Below are positions 1 through 6,281 of a stretch of DNA of 6,829 bases, in pieces. The stretch comes from an uncultured Lachnospiraceae bacterium (lineage in GTDB: Bacteria; Bacillota; Clostridia; Lachnospirales; Lachnospiraceae): positions 1-6,829 of the forward strand of contig CAMWUU010000196.1 of NCBI GenBank assembly GCA_947177515.1, written 5' to 3'. A model generated the notes under the pieces. It was not told the origin of the DNA. It saw only the letters and a program-made list of their open reading frames with translations, and did not search any database. The stretch's first letter is position 1. Each line of letters opens with the position of its first letter. The translations under genes were made by a program, and so were the position numbers.

Positions 1-1
1 T

Positions 2-943
2 ATTGAGAAAGGGATTTTGGAGGATTTGACTCCGATACTTGGTTCGGAGAAGGAAAAATTTTTGCCTAATATTGTATCTGTTTATAGTCAGGAAGATAAA
101 ATCTATATGCTGCCGTTGCGGGTTATTGTTCCATTATTTATGACTTCCGGACAGAATCAGGAAAAGTATTCTGATTTGGAGTCGCTTGTGGAATATTCAG
201 AAGAAGAAGGAGGGGTAGCAAATATAGTGGGATATTCGTATGAAAATATATTGCAGATCCTGTATTATAATTATAAGCCTGATCTGTTTTTAGGAAATGG
301 GATGGTAGATCGGGAAGCAACTGCTAAATTTTTTTCTTTGGTGCGGCGTTTTTGTAAGGCGGAACAGATCACGGAAACGGCACTTGGGACAACACCATAT
401 GTACATGGGTATTCTACCGTTGCAGTGCTTTTTGCAGAAGGGGAGAAAGACCTTGTTTTTCTTGCTGGGAATGGTGTGTATTCGCTTGCACAATATCCTG
501 CATCCGTAAAAATAAGAAATGGGGAACTGGTTGGCAATCATGGGATATTTATTCCAAACGGACTATTAGGAGTGAACCGATTATCTGAAAAAAAAGAAGT
601 TGCCAATTTGTTTATAAATTTTGCATTTTCCTATGAAATACAAAATCGACATGTTGCCCGAAGTGGATATCCTATTCATATGAAGTTGTTAGAGGAGTAT
701 GCACAAATGGATCTTTCTTATCTGTCAAGCTATAATGGTAAGATATCATTACGATGGTATAATGCAGAAGAGTCTGCGCAACTGGTGCAGATTGTAAAGG
801 AAGCACATACCCCAGTTACAATAGAAGAAAATATCTGGGAAATACTCTTGGAGGTTGCAGAGAATTATCTGAAAGATAAAAAGGGTTTGGATGAAAGCGT
901 AGACGAATTTGCCAGCCGTCTTCAATTATACTTATTTGAATAG
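2..943 (+). CDS. ABC-type solute-binding protein, C-terminal part (5' end outside window)
   Basis: The frame is open from the left edge, so this is the last 313 residues of a longer protein; the internal TTG at 17 is not its start. The visible part begins GILEDLTPILG, the phrase that follows the first lobe in family 1 (sugar/oligosaccharide-type) extracellular solute-binding proteins, followed by a KIYMLPLR segment like their 'GKiYgLP'. Near the end, a stretch like 'KKEVANLFINFAFSYEIQ' and the terminal RLQLYLFE match the usual hinge and C-terminal helices (family endings such as 'RvqlYLnE'). Such proteins are normally lipid-anchored outside the membrane and pass a ligand to a two-permease importer; no permease is in view. 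It lies upstream of, and in the same direction as, the peptidase and exporter, 224 bp before the peptidase. By eye it is more AT-rich than the genes to its right. Family assignment is fairly sure; the ligand is unknown. Confidence 0.8.
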   Translation: MEKGILEDLTPILGSEKEKFLPNIVSVYSQEDKIYMLPLRVIVPLFMTSGQNQEKYSDLESLVEYSEEEGGVANIVGYSYENILQILYYNYKPDLFLGNGMVDREATAKFFSLVRRFCKAEQITETALGTTPYVHGYSTVAVLFAEGEKDLVFLAGNGVYSLAQYPASVKIRNGELVGNHGIFIPNGLLGVNRLSEKKEVANLFINFAFSYEIQNRHVARSGYPIHMKLLEEYAQMDLSYLSSYNGKISLRWYNAEESAQLVQIVKEAHTPVTIEENIWEILLEVAENYLKDKKGLDESVDEFASRLQLYLFE

Positions 944-1016
944 TAAGAGGAGTTTCTGTGGTTATTTTTTCATGAGATAATGCAGGGGCAATGCAATGTG
1001 AAAGGTAGTAAGAGGA
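941..1016 (+). repeat. 11-bp direct repeat TAGTAAGAGGA
   Basis: TAGTAAGAGGA occurs at 941-951, where it includes the stop codon of the solute-binding protein, and again at 1006-1016. Each copy carries a purine-rich AGAGGA that could act as a ribosome site. The first copy is followed five bases later by GTG at 958, which opens only five codons before TGA. The repeat may be a small duplication scar; function is not shown. Confidence 0.5.
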
Positions 1017-1087
1017 AATAAGGATTTGGATAGGAACATTCAAATTTTGATTGGTATACCTGTTTTCGCGGGCAGGGAGGAGTCAGC

Positions 1088-1129
1088 ATGAAAATAAACG
1101 AAGAAGTACCAATACAGTATTTTGGATAG
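1088..1129 (+). CDS. 13-residue mini-ORF upstream of the M16 peptidase (candidate precursor or leader peptide, or gene stump)
   Basis: ATG at 1088 is preceded by GGGAGGAG (1075-1082), one of the best ribosome sites in the window, five bases from the start. It encodes MKINEEVPIQYFG and then TAG at 1127-1129. In the same frame, after that TAG, the sequence stays open for 13 more codons (LVLDRNFKKASST) and ends in TGA at 1169-1171, overlapping the ATG of the M16 peptidase as ATGA. The peptidase itself has only a weak ribosome site, so its translation may once have been coupled to a 27-codon ORF here. The peptide has no cysteine and no recognisable leader or double-glycine motif. Alternatives: a genuine 13-residue peptide gene, a leader peptide, or the remains of a slightly longer gene cut by a nonsense mutation. 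I do not recognise the peptide; translation is likely from the signals, but its role is inference. Confidence 0.5.
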   Translation: MKINEEVPIQYFG

Positions 1130-1167
1130 TTAGTACTGGATAGAAACTTTAAGAAAGCGAGTTCAAC

Positions 1168-2409
1168 ATGAGAGATATTGTCCGCCAAACCAAATTATCA
1201 AATGACCTTACCGTCTATCTTCGCAAGACAAATTTAAAACCCGGTCTTGTTTACCTGATACTTTCCGTAAAGGTGGGTTCTTTTGACGACGGAGCGCAAA
1301 AGGGTATTGCCCACCTTTTGGAGCACTGTAATATGGGGTTTGAAAAATATCGTAAGCCCACGCCCATCCTGCACTACCGAGCCAGGGCTTATACCGATTA
1401 CTATTCCACAAACTATATTTTTACCGTTCAGAAGGCAGAGTTTGATATGGTTTTTTCCCTGTTGCAGGAACTGCTTTTGGGGAAATTCCTAAAGCCTGTA
1501 GAATTTTCGGAAATTAAACAGGATGTCCTTGTGGAATATCAGAGAAAACAGGAGGATGTCGATTACCAGAGTATGGTTAGGTTCTTTAGCGGTACGGCAT
1601 ATGCTATAAAACTCCCCGTTGGGGAACCGGAGATTGTGCGTTCCCTGTCTTTTTGGGAGGTGGAAACATTCTTTTTCCAGCAGTATATACCGGAACGGAT
1701 GGCTGTGATGGCGGTCGGGGATTTGCCAGAAGGAGTGGAAGAAAAAATCAGAAAACTGAACTTTTTGGACATGGGGGAAAGGAAAACACATCCAAACAGG
1801 ATTACCGATTGTTCCACTTATATGGAGCTACTTGAAAAGAGGGGCGGATCAGGAGATGAGTTTTTTTCCGGAAACATGAGGATAATCCATTGTTTTTACC
1901 TTTTGCCGCAGTGGGAAACGAAGCAGAAAGAAAAATTTCTAAAACAGAATTTTCTCTATGATTTCTGTTCGGATGTGATTGCCAAGGCATTAGATGGCAA
2001 AGAGAAATACAGTCTTGATAAAAAAAGCTGCCAGCGTTCGTTTTTTGCCCCAGCAAGGGAACTAATGTTTTTCAGTGTTACGGGCATGGGGAATTTGTTA
2101 GGTGGAGGGTGTAGGAATATACGGGAATTGCGCCGCGAAATTTTGAGTATTGTATTGGGATGGCTGGATAAGAACTTTGAAAACATCAGGGAAGAATACA
2201 GGGCGGCATTCAGACAGCCCCAAAATTATATTTCTGTAAAATTAATGTTTCAGCAGTGTGTTGACCATTATATTTATAAAAGGCCATTTGCTGATTATGG
2301 ATATGAGAACAGATTACTTTTTGGGGCATTGGATGGAATCGAAAAGTATACAGTAGCGGGGCTTCTGGAACGGATTTTGGAAGACTGTGCTATTGTGGGG
2401 GAGGAGTAG
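1168..2409 (+). CDS. M16 family (insulinase/pitrilysin-type) zinc metallopeptidase
   Basis: 413 residues, the usual length of a single two-domain M16B-type subunit (about 410-440). The inverted zinc motif HxxEH is complete as HLLEH: His49 and His53 ligands, Glu52 catalytic base. The expected third ligand is Glu123 in DVLVEYQRKQ, matching the 'VLxEi' helix of the family. ARAYTDYYSTNYIFTV at about 72-87 corresponds to the family's 'NAyTsrdhTvYy' strand. There is no signal peptide, so it should act in the cytoplasm or with a membrane partner. The start ATG overlaps an upstream TGA (ATGA) and has a weak ribosome site. M16 enzymes degrade or trim peptides; beside exporters in Gram-positive peptide loci (for example AlbE/AlbF of the subtilosin system) they are implicated in peptide maturation. 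The exporter follows 53 bp later on the same strand, so co-transcription is likely. Peptidase activity is well supported; the substrate is unknown. Confidence 0.88.
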   Translation: MRDIVRQTKLSNDLTVYLRKTNLKPGLVYLILSVKVGSFDDGAQKGIAHLLEHCNMGFEKYRKPTPILHYRARAYTDYYSTNYIFTVQKAEFDMVFSLLQELLLGKFLKPVEFSEIKQDVLVEYQRKQEDVDYQSMVRFFSGTAYAIKLPVGEPEIVRSLSFWEVETFFFQQYIPERMAVMAVGDLPEGVEEKIRKLNFLDMGERKTHPNRITDCSTYMELLEKRGGSGDEFFSGNMRIIHCFYLLPQWETKQKEKFLKQNFLYDFCSDVIAKALDGKEKYSLDKKSCQRSFFAPARELMFFSVTGMGNLLGGGCRNIRELRREILSIVLGWLDKNFENIREEYRAAFRQPQNYISVKLMFQQCVDHYIYKRPFADYGYENRLLFGALDGIEKYTVAGLLERILEDCAIVGEE

Positions 2410-2462
2410 GAAAGTTAAAATTTATAGTATAACTTGAATGGGAATGCCGCATTGGTGGCGGA

Positions 2463-4235
2463 ATGAGAGGAAATATGACAAGAGAAGATAAGAATACGGC
2501 CATCCGTTTTCTTGGCCTGTTAAAAGACTACCGTGGCAGGATTGTACTGCTGATGGCAGCGATCCTGCTTTCTGTCGGTTTATCGCTGCTTTCTCCGTTG
2601 CTTAGCAGGGAGTTGATGGACAAAGGACTGTTTCGGGGAGATTTTGCTGTTATCTTTCGCGCAAGTTTCCTGCTTTTTTTGCTCCGGCAGGTTTCAAGCC
2701 TGCTTTCCCTTTGGATTGAGCGTAGGCGCTTGTGCATGGTATATGATTTCCGCTTCCGGATGGAAGCAGGCGCAGTGGAGCATCTGCTGGGGATGAGGAC
2801 GGAGTATTTAAAGAGGGTCAGCCAGTCCGAGCTTCTTAGTCAGATTGATGTGGATGTAAATTACATATGTAGTATATTAAATACCAATACGCTTTCTGTT
2901 TTTGCCGGCGTTTTCACAGTGGTTGGGGGGATTGCTGCCGCTTTATGTATCCATTGGGGAATGGTAATCCTGATCCTTTTGGTGTTGCCAGTTAAATATC
3001 TGATTATCCATTTCCACAGTGGAGTGCAGAAAAAGAAACTTCAGGTTTTTCTTGAGAAGAATATGGCATATGCGCGATGGTTTGGCGAGTTGGTCGGCGG
3101 AATGGTGGATATTAGGATCTATGGTCTGGAAAAAAAGAAAATGGAAGAATTTAGGAACTGCGATGGCGAGAAAATTAAAGCCCACCGAAATATGGATACA
3201 GTGTCGCAGTACCGGCAGTTGGCGGATGGGACGCTGGATGCGGTTTTGAATTTCCTGGTTTTTGTTGTTGGTGGGATTTTTGTGGCGCGCGGGGAACTGA
3301 GTGTCGGCAGCCTGTATGCATTTATTAGTTACAGTTCGTATATTTTAAATCCGCTTTCCTCCATCCTGAATTTAAGGCTGGTTTTTGCAAATATTCTGCC
3401 TTCCGCAGCGCGTTTTTTTGAATTTCTTGATCGGGAGGAAGAGAGCGTGGAAGGGAAAGAAAATATTCCTTCCGGCTTGCCTTTAGCACTGGATATCGAA
3501 TACCGGGACGTGTTTTTCCGTTACCAGGCAACAAAGAGTCAAGAGGATGTGATCCGCGGACTTTGTTTGCGCATCCCTGAGGGAGAGAAGGTTGCCCTGA
3601 TTGGAAAAAACGGTTGTGGCAAATCCACAATGGTTATGTTGCTTTTGCGCCTGTACGATTGTGGGAGTGGGTGTATCCTTCTAGGAGGGGCAGGGATTAC
3701 AGGGTTCCATATGAAAGAATACCGGAAATTATTTTCGGTGGTCAGCCAGCAGATTTACCTGTTCCATGATACCATACGGAACAATATTTGTATGGGACGG
3801 GAATTTGACGATGGGGAAATAAAAGAGGTACTTTGTGAAGTTGGACTGGAAGAACTGGTCTTAGAGCGGGGACTTCATTTTATGGTTGGGATTAATGGGA
3901 GCTGTCTTTCTGGTGGGCAAAAGCAAAAGGTTGCCCTGGCTAGGGCGCTGTTGCATGACCGTCCCATTTTTATTTTTGATGAGGCAACCTCCAATACGGA
4001 TATTGATTTTGAGGTGCGTTTCCGCCGGATGCTAAAGGGGAGGTTATCAAAGAAGACAGTTCTTATGGTTACACACAATGCAGAGCTTTTAAAAGAAACG
4101 GACAGGGTGGTCTGGATGGAGGAGGGGAAGGTATTCTGCGAGGGGGCTTATGGGGAACTTTTGGAGCAAAATACTGCATTTGCCGGGCTGATTGAACAGT
4201 ACGGGAAAGGGGAAGAAAATTTCCCTTCCGTTTAA
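2463..4235 (+). CDS. ABC exporter, fused permease and ATPase
   Basis: 590 residues, normal for a half-size exporter that works as a dimer. The type-1 transmembrane domain covers about 27-310, with clear hydrophobic segments near 27-48, 62-84, 143-163, 166-183 and 258-277. The ATPase domain covers about 347-580: Walker A GKNGCGKST (381-389), Q-loop Gln429 in VVSQQIYLF, signature LSGGQ (482-486), Walker B IFIFDE with Asp506/Glu507, and H-loop His538 in VTHN. All catalytic residues are present. There is no N-terminal C39 peptidase domain, so any leader removal must be done by another enzyme; the adjacent M16 peptidase is the obvious candidate. Related proteins export peptides, lipids or drugs; peptide export is inferred only from the neighbour. 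ATG at 2463 follows GGTGG; ATG at 2475 (residue 5) follows AGAGG and is an equally plausible start. Confidence 0.92.
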   Translation: MRGNMTREDKNTAIRFLGLLKDYRGRIVLLMAAILLSVGLSLLSPLLSRELMDKGLFRGDFAVIFRASFLLFLLRQVSSLLSLWIERRRLCMVYDFRFRMEAGAVEHLLGMRTEYLKRVSQSELLSQIDVDVNYICSILNTNTLSVFAGVFTVVGGIAAALCIHWGMVILILLVLPVKYLIIHFHSGVQKKKLQVFLEKNMAYARWFGELVGGMVDIRIYGLEKKKMEEFRNCDGEKIKAHRNMDTVSQYRQLADGTLDAVLNFLVFVVGGIFVARGELSVGSLYAFISYSSYILNPLSSILNLRLVFANILPSAARFFEFLDREEESVEGKENIPSGLPLALDIEYRDVFFRYQATKSQEDVIRGLCLRIPEGEKVALIGKNGCGKSTMVMLLLRLYDCGSGCILLGGAGITGFHMKEYRKLFSVVSQQIYLFHDTIRNNICMGREFDDGEIKEVLCEVGLEELVLERGLHFMVGINGSCLSGGQKQKVALARALLHDRPIFIFDEATSNTDIDFEVRFRRMLKGRLSKKTVLMVTHNAELLKETDRVVWMEEGKVFCEGAYGELLEQNTAFAGLIEQYGKGEENFPSV

Positions 4236-4239
4236 TTTT
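4202..4239 (+). terminator. Candidate intrinsic terminator inside the 3' end of the exporter gene
   Basis: AAGGGGAA (4207-4214) can pair with TTCCCTT (4221-4227) with one bulged G. The arm extends outward by CGG/CCG, the loop is about six bases, and TTTAATTTT follows at 4231-4239. The hairpin lies within the last codons of the exporter, and the T-rich tract carries its stop codon. In the opposite direction the hairpin is not followed by a T tract, so it would serve the plus strand only. Confidence 0.45.
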
Positions 4240-5926
4240 CATCCCCGAGCGCATTGTAAAATGAAAGCATGTTTTTCCCGTGCGTTTTTGAATAGTACAT
4301 GGCGTTGTCCGCGCAGATAATAAGCTGTTCGGCACTTGCTGCATCCTGTGGGCTAAAGGCCACACCGAAGCTTCCGCTTACCATATGCGGTTTACCGGCG
4401 AGCAGGATTGGTTTGTCAAATACGGCGATACAGCGGGAAAGGGATTTCTTTCCCATGGATGCATCCCCGGTTTTTAAGATTAGGATAAATTCATCGCCAG
4501 CAAAGCGGTAGGGGCGGAGGAAATCGTCCGCAATAGCGTTTAGGCGTTGTCCCAGTTCACGGAGCGCGGCATCGCCCGCCGTGTGCCCGTAAGTGTCATT
4601 GATTTTCTTAAAATTATCAATATCCAGCATAACAAGACCGCAGGGAAGTCCGTGTTCTAGGTATTGTGCAAGGTCGGCGGTAAATTTGCTGCGATTTTCA
4701 AGTCCAGTTAAAAAATCGTGCTCGTTGGATACCCGAAGCTGCTGCTGTGTCCGCTTCAGGTCAGTAACAAGTCTGCGGCGTTTCCGGTTGTCTACAAACA
4801 TCAACGCAGAAATCAAGGATAGGCAGAGAATAATTAAAAATGCCGGAAGCAGGATGGTGGAATACTGTTCCCAGAAGGTTGGCGTGTGGTTGATGATAAC
4901 TGCTCCCTCCGGAATAAGGGAGAGTGGAAGGCCAAACTGTTTCATTACGGACTCGTCAATACAATATATATTCGGGCTGTCCATTACCTGATCAAAACTT
5001 GCCGGGTCGGTGCCGGAGAGGATCTGCATTGCAATATCAGCGGCAAGTTTGCCGGATAATTCCATGGAAACAATATTGCCGCCTAGAAGCCCTTCACCAA
5101 TACCGCCGGAAACCATGCGGAAGGCTGGCATACAGGCGTATTCGGAGATCAGGCGGGTAGCCTCGCGGTTAGTATAAGTTTTTCCGCTTGCGTCCTGTGT
5201 CATAATTGCATAGATTAGTATGGTATCTTTTGGTATGTTTTTGAGTGCGGTTTTCAGTCCCTCACTGGTCAGTACGGAAGTATTAATCTCGGAAAATGTT
5301 AGTTCCGGGAAGAGTGCAGCGTTCTGGTAAAAGGAGGTGCGCTCCGCCTGCCCGGTTATGGTGTCGTCAAAGATACCGACCACCCGTTTGGCATCCGGGA
5401 AGAGCCTGCGTGCGAAATTGATATTTTCCTCAAAGGAGAGTTTTTCCAAAATGCCGGCAATCAGTGGATCTTTTGCGGCTTGTATCGCCAGTTCCTCGTT
5501 GTTTACACCCTGAAAAATTAGCGGGATACCGTAAAAAAGCTGGTCGCGGTATTTGAGTGCAAAAAGGAGTGCAGCATCGTCCCCAAGAATAATAACATCA
5601 TAGGGTTCGACAAGGGAGAGCCGATAGGACAGTCCTTCGTAGAACTGTCTTGCGGAAGTTTCGTCATCCACCCGTTTTGTGTCCATAAATTCATAGTCAA
5701 GCACCACATCCTGTCCAATTCCTGCCTGAATTCCTTCAATCTGGAACTGGACCGTATCCCACCCATATGAGTATGAGCTGATAAATAATACACGGTCGGA
5801 ATCTGGTGCCGGGGGTTCCGCTGCTTTTAGGGACATGGCAGAAAGGCACCCGAATTGGATCGATGGGAGGAGGAAATGGAGAAGCAAAAGGAGGGATATA
5901 AAAATTTTAAGGCGTTTTGGGTTCAT
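4232..5926 (-). CDS. Membrane diguanylate cyclase (GGDEF) with ABC-substrate-binding-type sensor domain
   Basis: 564 residues. The N-terminus MNPKRLKIFISLLLLLHFLL is a signal peptide or anchor. Residues about 45-335 form an extracytoplasmic domain starting VLFISSYSYGWDTVQ and containing ILGDDAALLFALKYRDQLF, typical of the ABC-substrate-binding (PF04392-like) sensor modules. A membrane helix lies at about 357-378, then a basic RKRRR and a short helical linker. The GGDEF domain starts with DFLTGLENR at 404; metal-site Asp435 is in MLDIDNF, and the signature reads AGDEF (476-480), a variant found in active cyclases. No RxxD product-inhibition site is seen before it. Predicted role: ligand-controlled synthesis of c-di-GMP from two GTP. 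The gene is convergent with the exporter; both stops lie in one TTAA (4232-4235). It has its own strong promoter and a leader of about 87 nt. The ribosome site is weak (GGAA). The ligand is unknown. Confidence 0.92.
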   Translation of the reverse strand: MNPKRLKIFISLLLLLHFLLPSIQFGCLSAMSLKAAEPPAPDSDRVLFISSYSYGWDTVQFQIEGIQAGIGQDVVLDYEFMDTKRVDDETSARQFYEGLSYRLSLVEPYDVIILGDDAALLFALKYRDQLFYGIPLIFQGVNNEELAIQAAKDPLIAGILEKLSFEENINFARRLFPDAKRVVGIFDDTITGQAERTSFYQNAALFPELTFSEINTSVLTSEGLKTALKNIPKDTILIYAIMTQDASGKTYTNREATRLISEYACMPAFRMVSGGIGEGLLGGNIVSMELSGKLAADIAMQILSGTDPASFDQVMDSPNIYCIDESVMKQFGLPLSLIPEGAVIINHTPTFWEQYSTILLPAFLIILCLSLISALMFVDNRKRRRLVTDLKRTQQQLRVSNEHDFLTGLENRSKFTADLAQYLEHGLPCGLVMLDIDNFKKINDTYGHTAGDAALRELGQRLNAIADDFLRPYRFAGDEFILILKTGDASMGKKSLSRCIAVFDKPILLAGKPHMVSGSFGVAFSPQDAASAEQLIICADNAMYYSKTHGKNMLSFYNALGDEN

Positions 5927-5941
5927 AAATTTTCCATTTCT

Positions 5942-5992
5942 GCGCCGCTTCCTGTGTGGCAGGTATGCAGCGCGGCGCGGACACAGACCTGC
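5942..5992 (-). promoter_or_regulatory. Structured 5' leader of the cyclase gene with three crossing complementary pairs
   Basis: Three segments are followed, in the same order, by their exact reverse complements. On the plus strand these are GCGCCGC (5942-5948) with GCGGCGC (5972-5978), CTGTGT (5952-5957) with ACACAG (5981-5986), and GCAGGT (5959-5964) with ACCTGC (5987-5992). Each possible stem therefore crosses the other two: the RNA can form alternative hairpins or a pseudoknot, but not all three as nested stems. A small local hairpin CCTG/CAGG also lies within. The element sits between the promoter and the start codon, 16 bases from the ATG. It does not look like the c-di-GMP-I (GEMM) consensus. 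Regulatory function is inferred. Confidence 0.4.
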
Positions 5993-6019
5993 GATAAAAA
6001 TAAGGGATACGATAACCCC

Positions 6020-6048
6020 ATTATACTATAATTTCAGGGAATTGACAA
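6020..6048 (-). promoter_or_regulatory. Sigma-A promoter of the diguanylate cyclase gene
   Basis: Read on the minus strand: -35 TTGTCA (6043-6048, five of six), a 17-base spacer, and -10 TATAAT (6020-6025, six of six). The start of transcription would be near 6013, giving a leader of about 87 nt before the ATG at 5926. Confidence 0.8.
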
Positions 6049-6065
6049 ACAGATTGAAAAAAAAG

Positions 6066-6108
6066 CAGGAAAAAGTGCAAAACAAATTGCAATATAGCTC
6101 TTTTTCTG
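6066..6108. repeat. Imperfect inverted repeat between the divergent promoters
   Basis: CAGGAAAAAG (6066-6075) is complementary, with one bulge, to CTTTTTCTG (6100-6108). Inside it TGCAA (6076-6080) pairs with TTGCA (6087-6091) around AACAAA. A T-rich run (6111-6119) follows on the plus strand. It could be an operator shared by the two divergent promoters or a weak terminator; nothing in the sequence decides between them. Confidence 0.3.
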
Positions 6109-6143
6109 TCTTTTTATTTACAGAACTGGTGTTCGAAAAACTA

Positions 6144-6172
6144 TGGACAATTCAGGGGCGCTATGCTATAAT
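6144..6172 (+). promoter_or_regulatory. Sigma-A promoter upstream of the uvrB remnant (extended -10)
   Basis: -35 TGGACA (6144-6149), a 17-base spacer (6150-6166) and -10 TATAAT (6167-6172) preceded by TGC, an extended -10. Transcription would start near 6180, leaving a leader of about 100 nt before the uvrB ATG. This is probably the original uvrB promoter and still looks fully functional. Confidence 0.75.
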
Positions 6173-6267
6173 TTCTACATGATAAAGCGGGTGTGGTGTA
6201 TGGATTGGGTAATATCTGCGGGTTATGACAGCGTCTTAGGGCAGGTTTTCGTGTATGATTTTGATTT

Positions 6268-6281
6268 AAGGAGGATTTTTT
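6268..6281 (+). promoter_or_regulatory. Consensus ribosome binding site of the uvrB remnant
   Basis: AAGGAGG at 6268-6274, seven bases before the ATG at 6282. It marks the true start of the former uvrB gene and shows that the expression signals have outlived the coding sequence. Confidence 0.75.

Noticed and set aside
17..943. TTG at 17 as the start of the solute-binding protein
   Set aside because: The frame is open to the left edge and the protein lacks a signal sequence and first lobe; the real start is outside the window.
1026..1060. Promoter before the mini-ORF (TGGTATACC as an extended -10)
   Set aside because: No acceptable -35 at 16-18 bases upstream; the -10 itself matches only four of six.
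2430..2466. Short TTG-started frame ending in ATGA overlap with the exporter start
   Set aside because: Only ten codons, no ribosome site; the overlap is probably accidental.
5927..6013. c-di-GMP riboswitch (GEMM) in the cyclase leader
   Set aside because: The conserved GEMM core segments are not found; only the crossing complementary pairs are seen.
6042..6070. Plus-strand TTGACA at 6042 as a promoter
   Set aside because: The sequence at the right spacing (GCAGGA) is not a -10 box; the match comes from overlap with the minus-strand -35.
5835..6182. 115-residue plus-strand ORF across the cyclase start and promoters
   Set aside because: It runs antisense over the signal-peptide codons and through both promoters; composition is not protein-like.
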